Below, in pieces: positions 35,901-47,603 of a stretch of DNA of 64,000 bases. Source of the DNA: Penicillium oxalicum (taxonomy: Eukaryota; Ascomycota; Eurotiomycetes; Eurotiales; Aspergillaceae). A model generated the notes under the pieces. The model worked only from the letters and a program-made list of their open reading frames with translations, was not told the DNA's origin and made no database searches. The DNA is taken from assembly GCF_001723175.1 (NCBI RefSeq), contig NC_064650.1:2232001-2296000 (forward strand), written 5' to 3'. Positions within the stretch are counted from its first letter, which is position 1. Each line of letters starts with the position of its first letter. The position numbers and the translations under genes were made by a program.

Positions 35901-36653
35901 GCTGAGGTAGGTCTATTTCTTGCCAATATCGCCTTTGTACCTGCGGTGCAGATTGCTAACCACCCTTAGGCTTCTGGACCCAATGTGGACGTGAACGATG
36001 AGAGCGATTTCGAGAATGAACATATCGTTGTCACTCGTCAAGAAGAGGAGCGGGATCCTGAAGTCGAGGCTGAATTTGATCGAGAATTCGAAAAGATGAT
36101 GGCGGAAAGCATGGACTCGAGACGCTTTGAGCGTAAGGGTGTCTTTGATATTCCATTGCCTATGAAGCGAGTACCCCGAGAAAACCAGCCAACGGAATCT
36201 TCGACCGAGTCGGCTACACCTGAACCTGTTCCCAACAAGACCATGGCTTTCTCCTTGATGACCAAGAAGGGAAATAAGCAGCAGGTAAGATCAAGAAGCT
36301 CGAAACCGAGGCTTTGCGCCACAGGTGATGCTGACGGCTTTCCAGACACGCACCATTGATCTTCCTTCAGATTCCAGCTTTGCTGTTGCTATGCGCAGCC
36401 AGCAACAAGCTGATCGGGAAGAACAACAGCGTATCAAGAGCTTGGTTCTGAACTATGAGGCTGCAAATGAACCCGAGGAAGCTGAAAGTAAGACATTCGT
36501 TGTGTCCCGTTGCCTTTTGGATCCCAGCATACTAACACTGTACTTCCAGCCTTTGAAAAGCGCATCCCTGCCAACCAACGGGTCGACAAGTCTGGTGCGA
36601 ATCGATCGGCCTTCCGATCCCGCAAGCTTCAACTCAGCGATGTGAATTGGTGA
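32903..36653 (+). CDS. nmd2: Nmd2/Upf2, nonsense-mediated mRNA decay factor
   Basis: Cytoplasmic adaptor that bridges Upf1 and Upf3 to trigger decay of mRNAs with premature stops. Six exons: 32903-32921, 32988-33032, 33097-35906, 35970-36284, 36346-36487 and 36550-36653. All are in phase and give 1,144 aa. The first two exons are very short (19 and 45 nt) and encode MDRQKKREIRDLNEKAWGGQ. Three MIF4G domains follow: about 25-220 (FIKRLRTGISASALSTFLTDI), about 470-650 (VDALLSKLPELQTKDQVDQF) and about 680-880 (RRLIYLDMNKRNYTKI, KYGSIHLLAILVSALYRYHQ). After an acidic stretch comes the C-terminal Upf1-binding region with FSLMTKKGNKQQ and a basic end FRSRKLQLSDVNW. The 63-nt third intron (35907-35969) carries a good CTAAC branch site. 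It is open until the TAG of its own acceptor. Confidence 0.96.
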
Positions 36654-37414
36654 TTGCTATGATGCCTTTCATATCATTTTTCTAGCCCCAGTGGCTACAA
36701 TCACGCACATGCAAAGCAGATCGATCCCATAGGCCGCCGGATACACCATCAGGCTTTGCTGTTCAAGTGCAAAGACCTCTCTCAACAAATCCCGTACTCT
36801 GTGGTCGTGTCTTCCGCGATGCTTTTTTTCGGATGATCATTATTATTGCAGCTCCGGCTGCTATCTTTCTATGATCCATGTCGTGCTATGGAAGTCGCAT
36901 CATCTGATTCGCGTGCAGTCTGGCTCCTTGCACTTCCAACGTCAGAGTGGTTCTCGTCAGCCCGCCGATATTCTTTCATCAGATGATACGCAGACCAAAG
37001 CTCAGTCAATCGACCTGCAGCCACTCAGACTCTGCGGGGCAGGATCTCTATCAAAGGAGTGGGTTTGGGGATGAGTTATGTCGAGTGTTGCAGGAACTGA
37101 GGGCTCGGGATTTGGGATTCTGATTTTTCCCCTCAATTCAGCCGACATGGGCAAGCTTGCTCTGAGGGCAGTCGTATGTTTATTATCGAAACTTTTACTG
37201 GATTATTTCAGACAGCAAGGCTAGACAGCAAGCCCAATGCTGAAGACTTGGCAAGGCGCCGAATGTTTCCGCTTATGCAAGATAACTGAGAAATCCAAGA
37301 TGAGAATGAAGGTCGTTATTAAACATGCGGACCTAAAATTGCAATTCCCACCCTTTCGCTCGTCGAAATACACACACCGGCCCCAGTGTAGTTTGAAAGA
37401 ACCGCGTCACCTCC
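36654..37414. other. Convergent intergenic region
   Basis: Holds the 3' flanks of nmd2 and of the membrane-protein gene on the other strand. No gene is recognised. Confidence 0.5.
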
Positions 37415-38589
37415 TTACACCAAAAAAAAGACGATTGCAGTGTGCACACAAGTAGAAAGCACCACCAGACACAGACACATCTGCCCATGCAATTGTAAAC
37501 AAGCCAGTATTTGTTTCTTTCCCACCATCCGAAATGCCTGCATCAATGAAACAGGCCTCCGGTCCACCGTCGCAAAGACCTCTCCGATACGTTTCCCCTT
37601 TTGACCTCGCCCCTGCGAAATAACCAGCGTCTCGCAACTTGCCGGGAGATGACTCGCATGCACAATGGTCAACATGGCACCAGCAGGCAAGAACAGAAGA
37701 AACTGTGCGAAGAGCATCAGCGCTGCAACTAGAATATCCGCTTGAATAAATTCCCTCTGTTCCGCAACTGAATGCTGGAAAATAAATGTCCGCCCGCCAG
37801 AGGGACCTTCTCCGTACATCCGGGGTACGTAAACCATGAATCTTTCGACTATACTGTATATCAGAGTCGGTCCGATGAGAGCCTTCCATCGTTGCAAATT
37901 GCAGGCGCTGGCGCTGGAGCTAGACAAGATTCGGATCTGGTCGGGTGCAAGAACCTTGCGAGCTGTCCAGAGGAATCGAGTCTCTGCTAGTAGTATCGAG
38001 GTGATGATACTTGCAAGCGGCGATGGGAGAAATGTGCCCAATGCTTGGGTTATCACGTAGTGCTTCAGCCAAAATGTACAGGCGTAGATGAGACCGTTGA
38101 AAAGAAGCGAAATGCCTCCCTTTTTGTAGAGAGCGGGTATGGCGCGGAGAATATTGCGGCTGGAGGGAGGTGTCTTTTGTGTCTTTATTTCGGCGACGTT
38201 GGTGCATTGAGTGATGGACTCGAGGATGAGTGTTGACATGAGTACTTGGCTGGTTATGTATGCAATCTGGAGAAAAGTATATAAGTCCTTGTTCTTTTAT
38301 TTGTTCTATTCCATTTCCTTCTTTCGCGACCAGCACAAAAAAATAGCTTTCACCTCGAAGGACTGACCAAAGCATCAATCAGCATTACGCCGAGGAAAAG
38401 GGCCAGTATAAAGTAATTATCTTTCAGCGTCGATGGCTGAGCTCCAAGTTGATAAGGACTTTGAGCCCACCCAAGTAGGGGCTCACTGCCGCATGAGTGA
38501 ATCAGGGTATTCAATACTTTGCGAAAGAAAAAAGGCGCAAAGTATAATTGTGAAGTAGGCGTCATACTCTGAGCGAAGATATCAGGCAT
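37415..38589 (-). CDS. Fungal multi-pass membrane protein, possibly mitochondrial-carrier-like
   Basis: Two exons, 38368-38589 and 37415-38266, give 357 aa. The join is in phase (LIDAL then IAYITSQVLMST). The ATG at 38589 is the first in frame; the longer frame begins at TTG. Hydrophobic segments are seen around NYFILALFLGVMLIDALIAY, FNGLIYACTFWLKHYVI, PLASIITSILLAETRFLW, ILVAALMLFAQFLLFLPAGA and CLCLVVLSTCVHTAIVFFLV. The piece ALYKKGGISLLFNGL resembles the repeat motif of mitochondrial carriers, but the PxD/ExxK/R signature is not seen. It may therefore be a diverged carrier or another outer-membrane or endomembrane protein. Function unknown. Confidence 0.7.
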
Positions 38590-39737
38590 ATTATGGGAAT
38601 CAATTTGAAAAATCGAAAGAATCAGATCAGATTTCAAGACTGGTAGCCAAAATTAAAAAAAAAAAAAGAGAAAAAAAGAGACTTGGTTAAAATTCCCAGA
38701 CCCTGGTCTATGGCAACGTGTCCTGACTCTGGACGTTGCACGGGTTTGCGCCCCAAGAAAATAATTCGAAGTATTCGGAGATACGGCTGCACTATGGGGC
38801 GATGGAAAGTTCACCAGTGGGGAAATTCTATGTCATATAAGGTATCGGGGGGGGGGTTCTTGGATGTCGATGTGGTCCCAGGCTTGATGAGGCAAAAACT
38901 AGACTCCGATGTGCCTGCCCGATGGCTACAACATGAAAGCCATGTAAGCAGCGCTAGAGATAAATATCCAGCTGGTGCGTGCATGAAATCGCTTGTCAAA
39001 GTCAAAACATCATACTAGGCAGCCTCATAACAGGCTAGTGCATTAAGGTTGCTGACATGTTATGCCAAAGCAAATTCAAGCATTGCGCTACGAGTACCCA
39101 CAGGCCTGTGGATCTGCATTGTGCTCCATCGAGCTGTAATCCAAAGTGGTAGCCCCAATTTGACGGTTCCATGATCGAAAGCTGGTTTGTTTCTCTAAAT
39201 TATTCCTCTAAAAATGAACTACAAACTAGGCAGGCTTGTCTATTTAAGAGGTGGCGATCGAGGGACATATGGGTTATCTCGTCGATGAGCCTGGGGATAA
39301 AATGCCAACGCTTAGACAAGGTCAGGTCAGTCGGAATCGAAGTGCAGCTCGGAACCACCCTTTCTCATCCCCAGTGAAGACCATCCAATGATTCTAAAAA
39401 TATGCTTCCCTCAGATAAAGTAAGATTGGCACGGGATTACTGGCTCTGACCAAGGTGTAGAGAAAATGGCAAGCATTCAGTAAATAGGTCATCAGGCATC
39501 ATCAAAGCAGTGGGAACTTCCAAAGCGACAATGCACGATACCGCAGTACTACAGTGTCATAGTAGCTCTAAGGTAACCGGGAAGGACGCTGACAACTTTC
39601 ATAGGTGGTAATATTGAAATTGCTCGATTAAGCCATAGATAGACCTATCTGCATCTTACGGTGATAGTGAAACAGTGGGACTAGGGAGCATATCGTACAA
39701 AATTAGGATCATATACTAACTGAAATCATTTCCTGTC
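38590..39737. other. Gene-poor, AT-rich intergenic DNA
   Basis: Contains A-rich tracts near 38655-38680 and a G-run at 38849-38856. No gene is recognised. Confidence 0.5.
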
Positions 39738-39856
39738 ACATACGACCATAGGGTGTGGAAAACAGGGCTTCCCGTCCGCTCAGCCGTACTTAAGCCACAC
39801 GCCGGTCAGTTAGTAGTATGGTGGGTGACCACATGCGAATCCTGACTGTTGTATGT
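39738..39856 (+). rRNA. 5S ribosomal RNA, copy 1
   Basis: 119-nt fungal 5S rRNA, component of the large subunit, made by RNA polymerase III. The ends pair as helix I (ACATACGACC with GTTGTATGT). The internal control region around AGTAGTATGGTGGGTGACC is intact. T runs follow at the 3' end (39856-39860 and again soon after), a good polymerase III terminator. Variant bases: A23, C26, T54, T69, A108. The 69-108 pair is T-A. Same strand as the four other copies. Confidence 0.97.
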
Positions 39857-41384
39857 TTTTGATTTTTGAAGTATCCCTTTTGCTAATTCTTTGGGTATTA
39901 TTCCCTTCGCCGAATGCAATAAATTAATCATGAATACAGAGTAGGTGTGTATCCCCCGTGGTGTCTTATTTCCTCTCTGATCCATTTTGCAGCACAATTG
40001 CGCGCCGTTTGATGCAACCTGATCTCCATTTTTCAACGATGCACGTCAGAGTAACATGACGATTGAGGCTCTTAACATCGTAACGTACATATTTGCTTTG
40101 ACGGTAATATATACCGTCCATGATATTATTGGCTTTAGGTTTCTCCATGTCTGGTATTTTGCACTCGTGCAAGCTTTATTATTAAGCAGGCCTCGATGAC
40201 ATGAGGGTTTCTCGAGTCTTTCAAGTTATTGGAGTCGTGTAGTCCCAGATGGACCCATGTGCAGACATGCGGAAGGTACTAAACCGTCTATCAACATCGT
40301 CATAGGACACCCCATCCTAACAGATGGTTTGGCTTAGCCCTTTTGGTCTAATAGTTAAACCAATGAGCAACAGCACGGTGGATTTCAGACGCCCTCAAAC
40401 CTAGGAAGGAGTCAATCGCTAATTATATAAGGTCAGAGGCTGATGGACTCTATTATTCTTGAATGTGGTCTAGAGATTTGCAAAAGTCATTCTTTTATCT
40501 CGAGCCTTCACTTTATATCTCAAACGAACTACTTGTCCACTGCGGTACTAGATTATTACTACGAAAAATGTGGATACTTTTTGAGAATACTGGGTGCTAC
40601 ATGTGTAATATAGGAAGTTGAGCCTTCGCCTAAGATTTCGTCGAGCGACGGTTTTTATAGGATAGGGTCGTCATTTTGAAGGTTTATAGCACCTAGAGCT
40701 TCCGTGACTGACGTGTGTGTATCGCCCGCTGTGCCTACTATATGCTCCCTATAGACGAAGTCTCTACAGCATTCAACATCATCTGGTTTCTCGCAATCAG
40801 GAAGAACAATCTTGAAAAGAGAAGGTACTTTGAACAGAAGGAGATTATACAGATGATATCGCAAGATGGAGACAAAAAAGCGAAACCTTGGTTCCAAATA
40901 GCCGTCTCCATATCGGAAATGCGCCCGAAGAAAAGCTTTGCGGCGAGGAATTAAAGACAAAGAAAGGAGGCTAGTGTTCTTCAAAGCCTGGTGTTGAGGC
41001 CGAAGTGCTTTGAAAACTTCTCAAATTCCAGCCATGTCAGTAACCGATGATAATTGAATACATCTACAGATCAAATCTGTCGACCAGGAGTTATATTTGA
41101 CATGGGCCAGCCGAAACCCCAAAATCAAACAAGAGAAGGACATCTCTAAAATAAGGCAATGAGACTCCCAGATGGTATAGTAGGACGCTAGGCTAAAACA
41201 GGCAAACACATCGTCAGTCAGAAGAGTCCCGCGTCTATAAGCATTATCGGTGCCTTTTACGGTCCTAGTTATACGCAAATGCTACCACTTGGTGGTAACC
41301 AATTTCGAGTGTAGATTTGGCGGAAGTTCCGTTCTTTTCGGGAAAGAATTACGGTTTATAAACTTTTTTTGAGCCCTGTTTAGC
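39857..41384. other. Spacer between 5S copies 1 and 2
   Basis: AT-rich DNA with no recognised gene. Longer frames (such as the minus-strand frame at 40655-40984) start with TTG and show no family motif. Confidence 0.5.
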
Positions 41385-41503
41385 ACATACGACCATAGGG
41401 TGTGGAGAACAGGGCTTCCCGTCCGCTCAGCCGTACTTAAGCCACACGCCGGTCAGTTAGTAGTATGGTGGGTGACCACATGCGAATCCTGACTGTTGTA
41501 TGT
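41385..41503 (+). rRNA. 5S ribosomal RNA, copy 2
   Basis: 119-nt 5S gene nearly identical to copy 1; differs by G23 in place of A23. It also has the T69-A108 pair. A five-T terminator overlaps the end (41503-41507). AGC precedes the first base, as in copies 3 and 4. The spacer to copy 3 is only 173 bases. Confidence 0.97.
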
Positions 41504-41676
41504 TTTTGAAGTTTTTTTGCCTAGTCTTAGTACGATTTCGAGAAGACTAAGATTGAAATGGGGTTAAGGGAGGGGAGGTTATGTGTAACGAATGTATAAG
41601 AATTTCTAGCCGCTATTTAACATACCTAGTCCGAAATTGTTGAGGGAATATAATCTACAGGTGTTGACTTTTAAGC

Positions 41677-41795
41677 ACATACGACCATAGGGTGTGGAAA
41701 ATAGGGCTTCCCGTCCGCTCAGCCGTACTCAAGCCACACGCCGGCCAGTTAGTAGTATGGTGGGTGACCACATGCGAATCCTGGCTGTTGTATGT
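41677..41795 (+). rRNA. 5S ribosomal RNA, copy 3
   Basis: 119-nt 5S gene with A23, T26, C54, C69 and G108; the 69-108 pair is C-G. Terminator TTTTT at 41795-41799, followed by a second T run. It shares T26 and C54 with copy 5, so these two form a subtype. Confidence 0.97.
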
Positions 41796-42880
41796 TTTTG
41801 TTTTTGACTTACTTTGCCACACGTTCTTGACTCTATCACCAACAGACCCGCGAGAATAGGGCTTAATGCTTTAGATTGGGGTGAAAGAGTGGAAAGGATT
41901 CCCTTTCTACGTACAAGCACTTCATGCCGTAAATCCACTCGAAACAGAGCTTCGAATAGCTCACCTGAACCCATAAAGAGGCTCAGGGATGTCATAGCAG
42001 AAGGCTAGAAGTGCAATGCTCCCGCCTACCACCTGATCAGGCTGGTCGTCATCAGCAAAGGGCGTTGCTTGATTAGAGCGAGGTAATCTTGCGATGAAAG
42101 TCCTCTTTCTCCCGAAATGACGGACTAGATCGTTCATCTGCACTTAGCAAAGGACAGAAAGGGAAAGTAAAATTGAAAATGGAAAGGGATTTCTATCAGT
42201 AACATTCTGGCTGACAGAATCACCGTCATGCGATGATATGCTAAGATATCCTGAGCATTCTAGGTTGGCCCAGGCTAGCAATTCTTTGCCAATCCAAACA
42301 CCGAAACGTCCAAACGGATATTAGTAGTGATGTGAATTTCATAATACTCTGAAGCCCTGTAATGCACTTCCTTCATTCCCGAATCTCGACCAACCCGGCT
42401 TGATAACAGTTCTTTCTTGTGGTTAAGTTATAAGTATTGTAAAAAGGGTATTCAGCAGCTGGAGCGTCCGCAATATGTACGGCATGGATAGAAAGTTTGA
42501 AGTTTGGGTCAAACGATCCACTTCCTGACCGGTACGTCGGTCTGCCCCACGTTTCTTGATCTTCCCGATGTTGCTTTGATTCTGATCGGGGACAGCGCTC
42601 TGACAAGACCCACACGTATTCGTTCAAAGAGTGCTCCGATCTCAAATGAGTCCAATCCAATGCCGGGCTAGTCACTGAACGCGTATGTTGGTGCCAAAGC
42701 CGCAAATATGTCGTCATTCGAATGATCAGGCAGCAGTCTTGTTGAAAGGCAAGAGAATGATGCCAATATGCGTATTCGTATATTTGCCCAAGTTGTCAGG
42801 CCATGTCACGGTATGACATGTATAAGAATTGAGCCAAGTACACCTTTGCATGGCCAAACGACACCACAGATAGAACCGCT
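41796..42880. other. Intergenic, promoter of the FAD oxidoreductase
   Basis: No gene is recognised. A TATA-like TATAAG lies at 42821-42826, about 60 bases before the ATG at 42881. Confidence 0.5.
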
Positions 42881-44766
42881 ATGCATAGTCTTTTTTCGAA
42901 TATTCTTTTAGCGGCCGCGTTCGCATCCCCTTCAATCCTCGCTGAACCTTGCAAGAATTCGCCTCTGGATGCCTCCTGGCCATCCGCCGATGACTGGATT
43001 GCTCTGAACAATTCTATCGGGGGAACCCTCATTCGATCTGCACCTGCTGCATCCTCATGCTATCCGGGAAATCCATTCGGCTCGTCATTCAATTGTTCTG
43101 CGGTCCAGAGCCACTGGTCGTATGCGTCGAATCATTCCGCTTGGCCAGAAAGTATCGACTACTCTATATGGAACAATAACTCATGTGTGCCACCTGGGGT
43201 GTCCGGCTACACCGAGGGCAAAGGGTGTAGTATTGGAGGAATGTCTCAGTACATCGTGGACGCTCGATCAGAAGATCATATTGCAACAGCCATGGCATGG
43301 GCATCCGACAGAAACATTCGAATTGCCATCAAATCCACTGGACATGACCTGAATGGCCGGTATGTAATCCTTTTCTCTTGATTGAAAGAGTCAGTGTTCT
43401 AATCCTTGCGCGAAACGCACGCAGATCAACGGGAGCATATTCGCTCTCTATCTGGACACATAATTTCAGCCACGTTCAATATCAGCAAGGGTGGCTGATC
43501 CCAGGAAGCAATGATACCGCAGATGTTCTGATCTGTGGCGGTGGAAACAATTGGGGCACCGTGTACATTGCAGCTCATAACGTTGGCAAAGCTGTGGTGG
43601 GAGGAGAAGATGCAACCGTCGGCCTCGGAGGCTTAATTCAGAACGGTGGCCACGGACACCTGTCCAGTTCGTATGGCTTGGCATCTGACAATGTATACCA
43701 AGTCACAGTGGTGACTCCCGATGCGAGAATCCTCGTTGCGAACGATGTACAAAATCAAGATCTCTTTTGGGCCATTCGGGGGACCGGTGGAGGTCAATTC
43801 GGCGTCGTCACAGAATTTGTTCTCCGAACGCACCCCATTCCGACAAATGTGGTTGCTGGTGGCCTAACCTTTCATCCACGAAGCAATCTTTCTGAGAGCA
43901 CGAATGCGTCTTGGTCTGCATTTGCCGAGGTGGCGTCCTCGCTCCCAGATCTGATGGATCAAGGCGCCACTGGTACCGTCATGATGGCCTCCGAAAAGAC
44001 CGCTCTGAGCTACTTTGGCCTAACGGAACCCCTACCGGGACCATCAGTGACACTGAATCTCATTTTCTACAACTCCACAGTGCAAAAGATGAATGAGGCT
44101 CTCCAAGGACTCGTGGCAAATCTTACGCGTGTCAGTTCTAGTCAGGTCAATGTGACCTTGACATCACCCAAGGCTCAGAGCTACTGGTCTTACACGAAAC
44201 CCGACTTCCTAGCTAGTCGTTCTGCAGGTGCCACCAGCCTAACCTCGAGCAGACTACTTGGAAGAAAAGAGTTGTGCGACCTTCCGAGGTCTGATCTGAT
44301 CCATTATCTCCATCAAATCTCTGCTGCTCAGGTCCCAGAATCAGGAACCCTACTTGTGTGGGGTCTCCAGGGTGGAAAAGGCCCAGCCAGCACGGCCGAG
44401 ATCAGGCGTGGTAGTGTGCATCCTGCCTGGCGCACAGCCTACACCCATGTCATGTCATATGGTGGCTCGGTCAATGCTACTGCTGACCCAAGCAAGGCTT
44501 TGGCTGCGGGAGCTGAATGGTACGAGACTGTCTTGGAGCCAGTCTGGAGGAAGTGGGCTCCTCATACCGGATCTTACATGAATGAGGGAAACCCATTCTC
44601 TAGCACTTGGAAGCACGACTTTTATGGCGAAAATTATCAGCAACTTCTTCGAGTGAAGCAGAAGTATGACCCAAGGGAAAGTATCTTCGTGTGGAGTGGC
44701 CTTGGTAGCGACCATTGGCACTATGATCTACAAAGTGGTCTGTTGTGTCGGGACCATCGCAACTAA
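42881..44766 (+). CDS. Secreted FAD-linked oxidoreductase of the berberine-bridge-enzyme type
   Basis: Flavoprotein of the PCMH/VAO superfamily with a BBE C-terminal domain; such enzymes oxidise sugars, alcohols or secondary metabolites using O2. Two exons, 42881-43359 and 43425-44766, give 606 aa. There is a signal peptide (MHSLFSNILLAAAFASPSILA), and several Asn-x-Ser/Thr sites suit a secreted glycoprotein. The FAD domain shows IKSTGHDLNGRS, in which H155 is the likely covalent flavin attachment residue. CGGGNNWGTVY, GGHGHLSSSYGLASD and FWAIRGTGGGQFGVVTEF follow. The BBE domain ends with YMNEGNPFSSTWKHDFYG and YDPRESIFVWSGLGS. No tailoring genes are beside it, so it is not clearly part of a biosynthetic cluster. 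Substrate unknown. Confidence 0.93.
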
Positions 44767-45318
44767 AGAGAGATGACAGGGCAACAATGTTGGCACCGGG
44801 CAGTGTGCATCTCCACCTTTGTGGGTAAACCTTGCGGCCAGTCAATTCAAAGTTTGCGCTCCAGCAGATGACTAAAGTACTGTGCAAACATGAGCGGCGA
44901 AGGATGAAGATTCAGGAGAATGAAATGGACTTCGTGATAGGTATACGTGGAATACCCATAGCCCTCTGCTTACTTTACAGCATTGTTTCGGCTATAGATT
45001 TCTGCGGGCTCAGGAAAACGTTCATCACTTGTTCTCAATACAAGTATTATGTGTACTTAGGCCAGTAGCAATCAGGATGTAGAGTGTATTCTCCACTCTA
45101 CTCTCTTAAATGCCTACCACAAAGCTGCCAATCTTTTGTCAAGTAGCCACAGATCTGGCTCCGGATGGAAGGGGATGGATGCCACAAGGATGGTATGCGG
45201 AAGTGTAGCTGATCAATTGCATCTCTACCTGTAATAAATTCCGGTAGAGCTAAAAGAATCAACTTTTTTTTGCTATAAATCCGGGGTTTTGCCATATTTT
45301 CAGATTTTTAGATTAGAT

Positions 45319-45449
45319 GCTCGCAGGGCTAGGGTCGCTATATGAGCTACGTATTTAGCAGAAATCGGATTGATTTAATCCACTCTCACAAACCCGGTGA
45401 ATCCAACCAGGATTGAATAACTCACCCCAGCGACCTTAGATCTGCGAGC
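45319..45449. repeat. Imperfect inverted repeat, possible MITE relic
   Basis: GCTCGCAGGGCTAGGGTCGC at 45319-45338 is matched in reverse complement by GCGACCTTAGATCTGCGAGC at 45430-45449, with three mismatches in about 21. Pairing continues inward (ATATGAGCTA against TAACTCACCC), then weakly in the core (TTTAATCC with GGATTGAA). Two of the three arm differences are G/A, as RIP would leave. No target-site duplication was made out. It could be a small non-autonomous element or a chance palindrome; the arm length argues against chance. Confidence 0.5.
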
Positions 45450-45560
45450 CCGCGAAGTCTAACGGAGCCGGATGAGACCGGGTTCAACTATTTTGGAAGA
45501 AAAACAGCGCACATCGCGACCCTCATCCTGCGACCCCTCGACTCGGTCTATGACTGGTGG

Positions 45561-45610
45561 CGGTCTTTGACAATATGACCTGACGCCTCATGGAATTCGA
45601 TCAAAGACCG
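45561..45610. repeat. Perfect 10-base inverted repeat
   Basis: CGGTCTTTGA at 45561-45570 and TCAAAGACCG at 45601-45610 are exact reverse complements around a 30-base loop. It lies about 110 bases after the larger inverted repeat, in a locally GC-rich patch of AT-rich DNA. Confidence 0.6.
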
Positions 45611-46213
45611 GGCTATTCTCGGACACTTTCCAAACATGGAAATACTGACTATAATTTATCAACTTGCAGCAAATTATAAAAGTTACTGTCAAAGTTCACT
45701 ACATCTCCTGCAATTCCTTTCACATGGCTAGCTGATTAGTAAAAAAAGTAAAGGATGTACCCTGACTAAAGTTTTTGAAAATCCACATGGACTCGAAAAT
45801 TGGACAGCATATTATTAGAATATTAAGCAGCGAGCAGCAGTCAGTCATGGGGGCTTCCATCATCAACGTCGTGGTAAAAGATCGCCCGAGATGTGGTTGC
45901 GGATCCACCATCTCCACCTGGCTGGAGTACGAATACGTAGGAAATTACCCAAAGGGGTAATGCATCGCAGAGTACGTGCGTCGCAATCCATCGGTCCCGG
46001 TGAAGATCGGTCCAAGTTCTAAAAATACGTGATCAGGTTAAGAAAAGACTGGTAACAAGATCGCCAATAAATTTGCTTACGAATGAGTTGATTCAGATCA
46101 TTGTTTCGATTTATGAAACAATCTCAAGAATCTCAGGTTCGCAATCAAATCAATCTTCTTTCAAGTACCAGTCGATAAAATCTGCCTCTTTCTCAAAGAC
46201 CTGCACAACCACA

Positions 46214-46918
46214 ATGTCTCGAGAATCTCAAAGCTCTCGTCTTCTTGACCTTTACTGGCATAACATCGGTGTGCGTGGTCGAACTCTACGTGTCCTCCGC
46301 CCGGTGCAGTTACTCTTTGCCATCATTGTTGCCGTCCTGTACGGCATCGATCTCGTCCATGTGACAAACACAAACATCAGAGTCTCTTCAGAATGGGTGT
46401 ACGCTGAAATCGCCGTTGCTCTTTCCGGCATCACTTCGCTTGTCTTTTTATTCGTGCCGATCCCTCATCCTGTATGGTCAATCTGGGACGGTGTCCTAGC
46501 GGTTATCTGGCTCGCCCAGACTGGTGTGTTCGGGAATATCTTCATAGCACAGCGCAATTTGGACGAGACTCACGCGCTAGCAACTTGGTCTCTATCGCGT
46601 ATGCGCGCTGCTGTCTGGATTGATCTGGTGAACCTGTTCTTATGGCTTTTCACGTTCATTATGGGCATAAGTCGTTGCTGCTATGCTAGGAAATCCTCCA
46701 CTCGGCAAGACAAGACGTCGGCTGGTGAAAGTCCAGCGTGTGGGAGGGATGTGGAGAGAGGACTTACCTATCGCCCAAATTCTTTGAACCAGAACGATGG
46801 AGAAGGATGTGCTCCGCCGCCATACAGAGAGATTCCCAGTGAAGATGTGACTACCCGTCTCGTATCGGGGGGTATAGCGACATCGCTTCCTTGGAAGGAA
46901 AAAACCTCCACGAAGTGA
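46214..46918 (+). CDS. MARVEL-like four-helix membrane protein
   Basis: Single-exon protein of 234 aa. An in-frame ATG 47 codons further upstream is less likely, because the ATG at 46214 has a good context (ACCACAATG) and begins the conserved-type start MSRESQSSRLLDLYWHN. Four hydrophobic segments are seen: VQLLFAIIVAVLYGIDLV, IAVALSGITSLVFLFVPI, VWSIWDGVLAVIWLAQTGVFG and AVWIDLVNLFLWLFTFIMGI, followed by a Cys-Cys and a hydrophilic tail with a PPPY motif. This layout matches fungal MARVEL-domain proteins of the plasma membrane or vesicles. The PPPY could recruit a Nedd4-type ubiquitin ligase (inference). No defined function. Confidence 0.75.
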   Translation: MSRESQSSRLLDLYWHNIGVRGRTLRVLRPVQLLFAIIVAVLYGIDLVHVTNTNIRVSSEWVYAEIAVALSGITSLVFLFVPIPHPVWSIWDGVLAVIWLAQTGVFGNIFIAQRNLDETHALATWSLSRMRAAVWIDLVNLFLWLFTFIMGISRCCYARKSSTRQDKTSAGESPACGRDVERGLTYRPNSLNQNDGEGCAPPPYREIPSEDVTTRLVSGGIATSLPWKEKTSTK

Positions 46919-47603
46919 TATTTCTGCCAAATCACTACACCAATGTGCCTGGCTGGATGTTCCTATCTGTGCTGGAGACCGGTATCTCTTCGTGTGTATG
47001 CTAATAAATTCGCTTCATATTCCCCACAGCTTTGGTGGAAAATGTTCATTTCGGTTTTCTTTTTGTTTCTTTTTTTCCCTCCTCTCTATTTTGTTTCATT
47101 CTGGGTATGACCCACACCCCTAGGAGCACGCCCTTGGAGGGATCTCCGTTTGATGAGCGAAAAGAGCAGCTAGGCCATAAGACACAGGAAGCCTGATCGC
47201 GCAAATTTTGGACCCTGCATCGAATGCTCAGTGGAGGCTGCAGCCAGATTGATGAGTTTCACATATTCCTAATTCCTGGTGACAGCCCCAGTGACCTGTT
47301 TCTGAGTCAATGACGGTCAAAATGCTAAACATTCGGACCTTTTATCAGCTCATTTTGTTGTTTTCTTGATCCATATAATTGGTATCGATGGAGCCGACTA
47401 CATCTGTAGATGCGCACTGCGGACATAGCAAAGATCTCGACTCTGTCCTTCCCCCAGGAAGTAAAGTCCACGCTAGTGGGTTCCGCCTTTGATACTGGGT
47501 TCTGAATCATCTTCAAGCTGGCTGGTCTGTAACATCTAGAGATGCGTGCTTTTTCGGTGCGATGAAACTAAGCAATATATTTTTACGTTAAGAATGTCCA
47601 AGC
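46919..47603. other. Intergenic, no recognised gene
   Basis: 3' flank of the MARVEL-like gene and spacer to 5S copy 4. No other feature is supported. Confidence 0.5.

Larger units (their letters stand above)
44767..46213. other. Intergenic DNA with inverted repeats
   Basis: AT-rich, without a recognised gene. It contains the hairpin-like element at 45319-45449 and a perfect 10-base inverted repeat at 45561-45610. Confidence 0.5.

Noticed and set aside
40655..40984. 109-codon minus-strand frame between 5S copies
   Set aside because: Starts at TTG and lacks any recognisable motif in AT-rich DNA.
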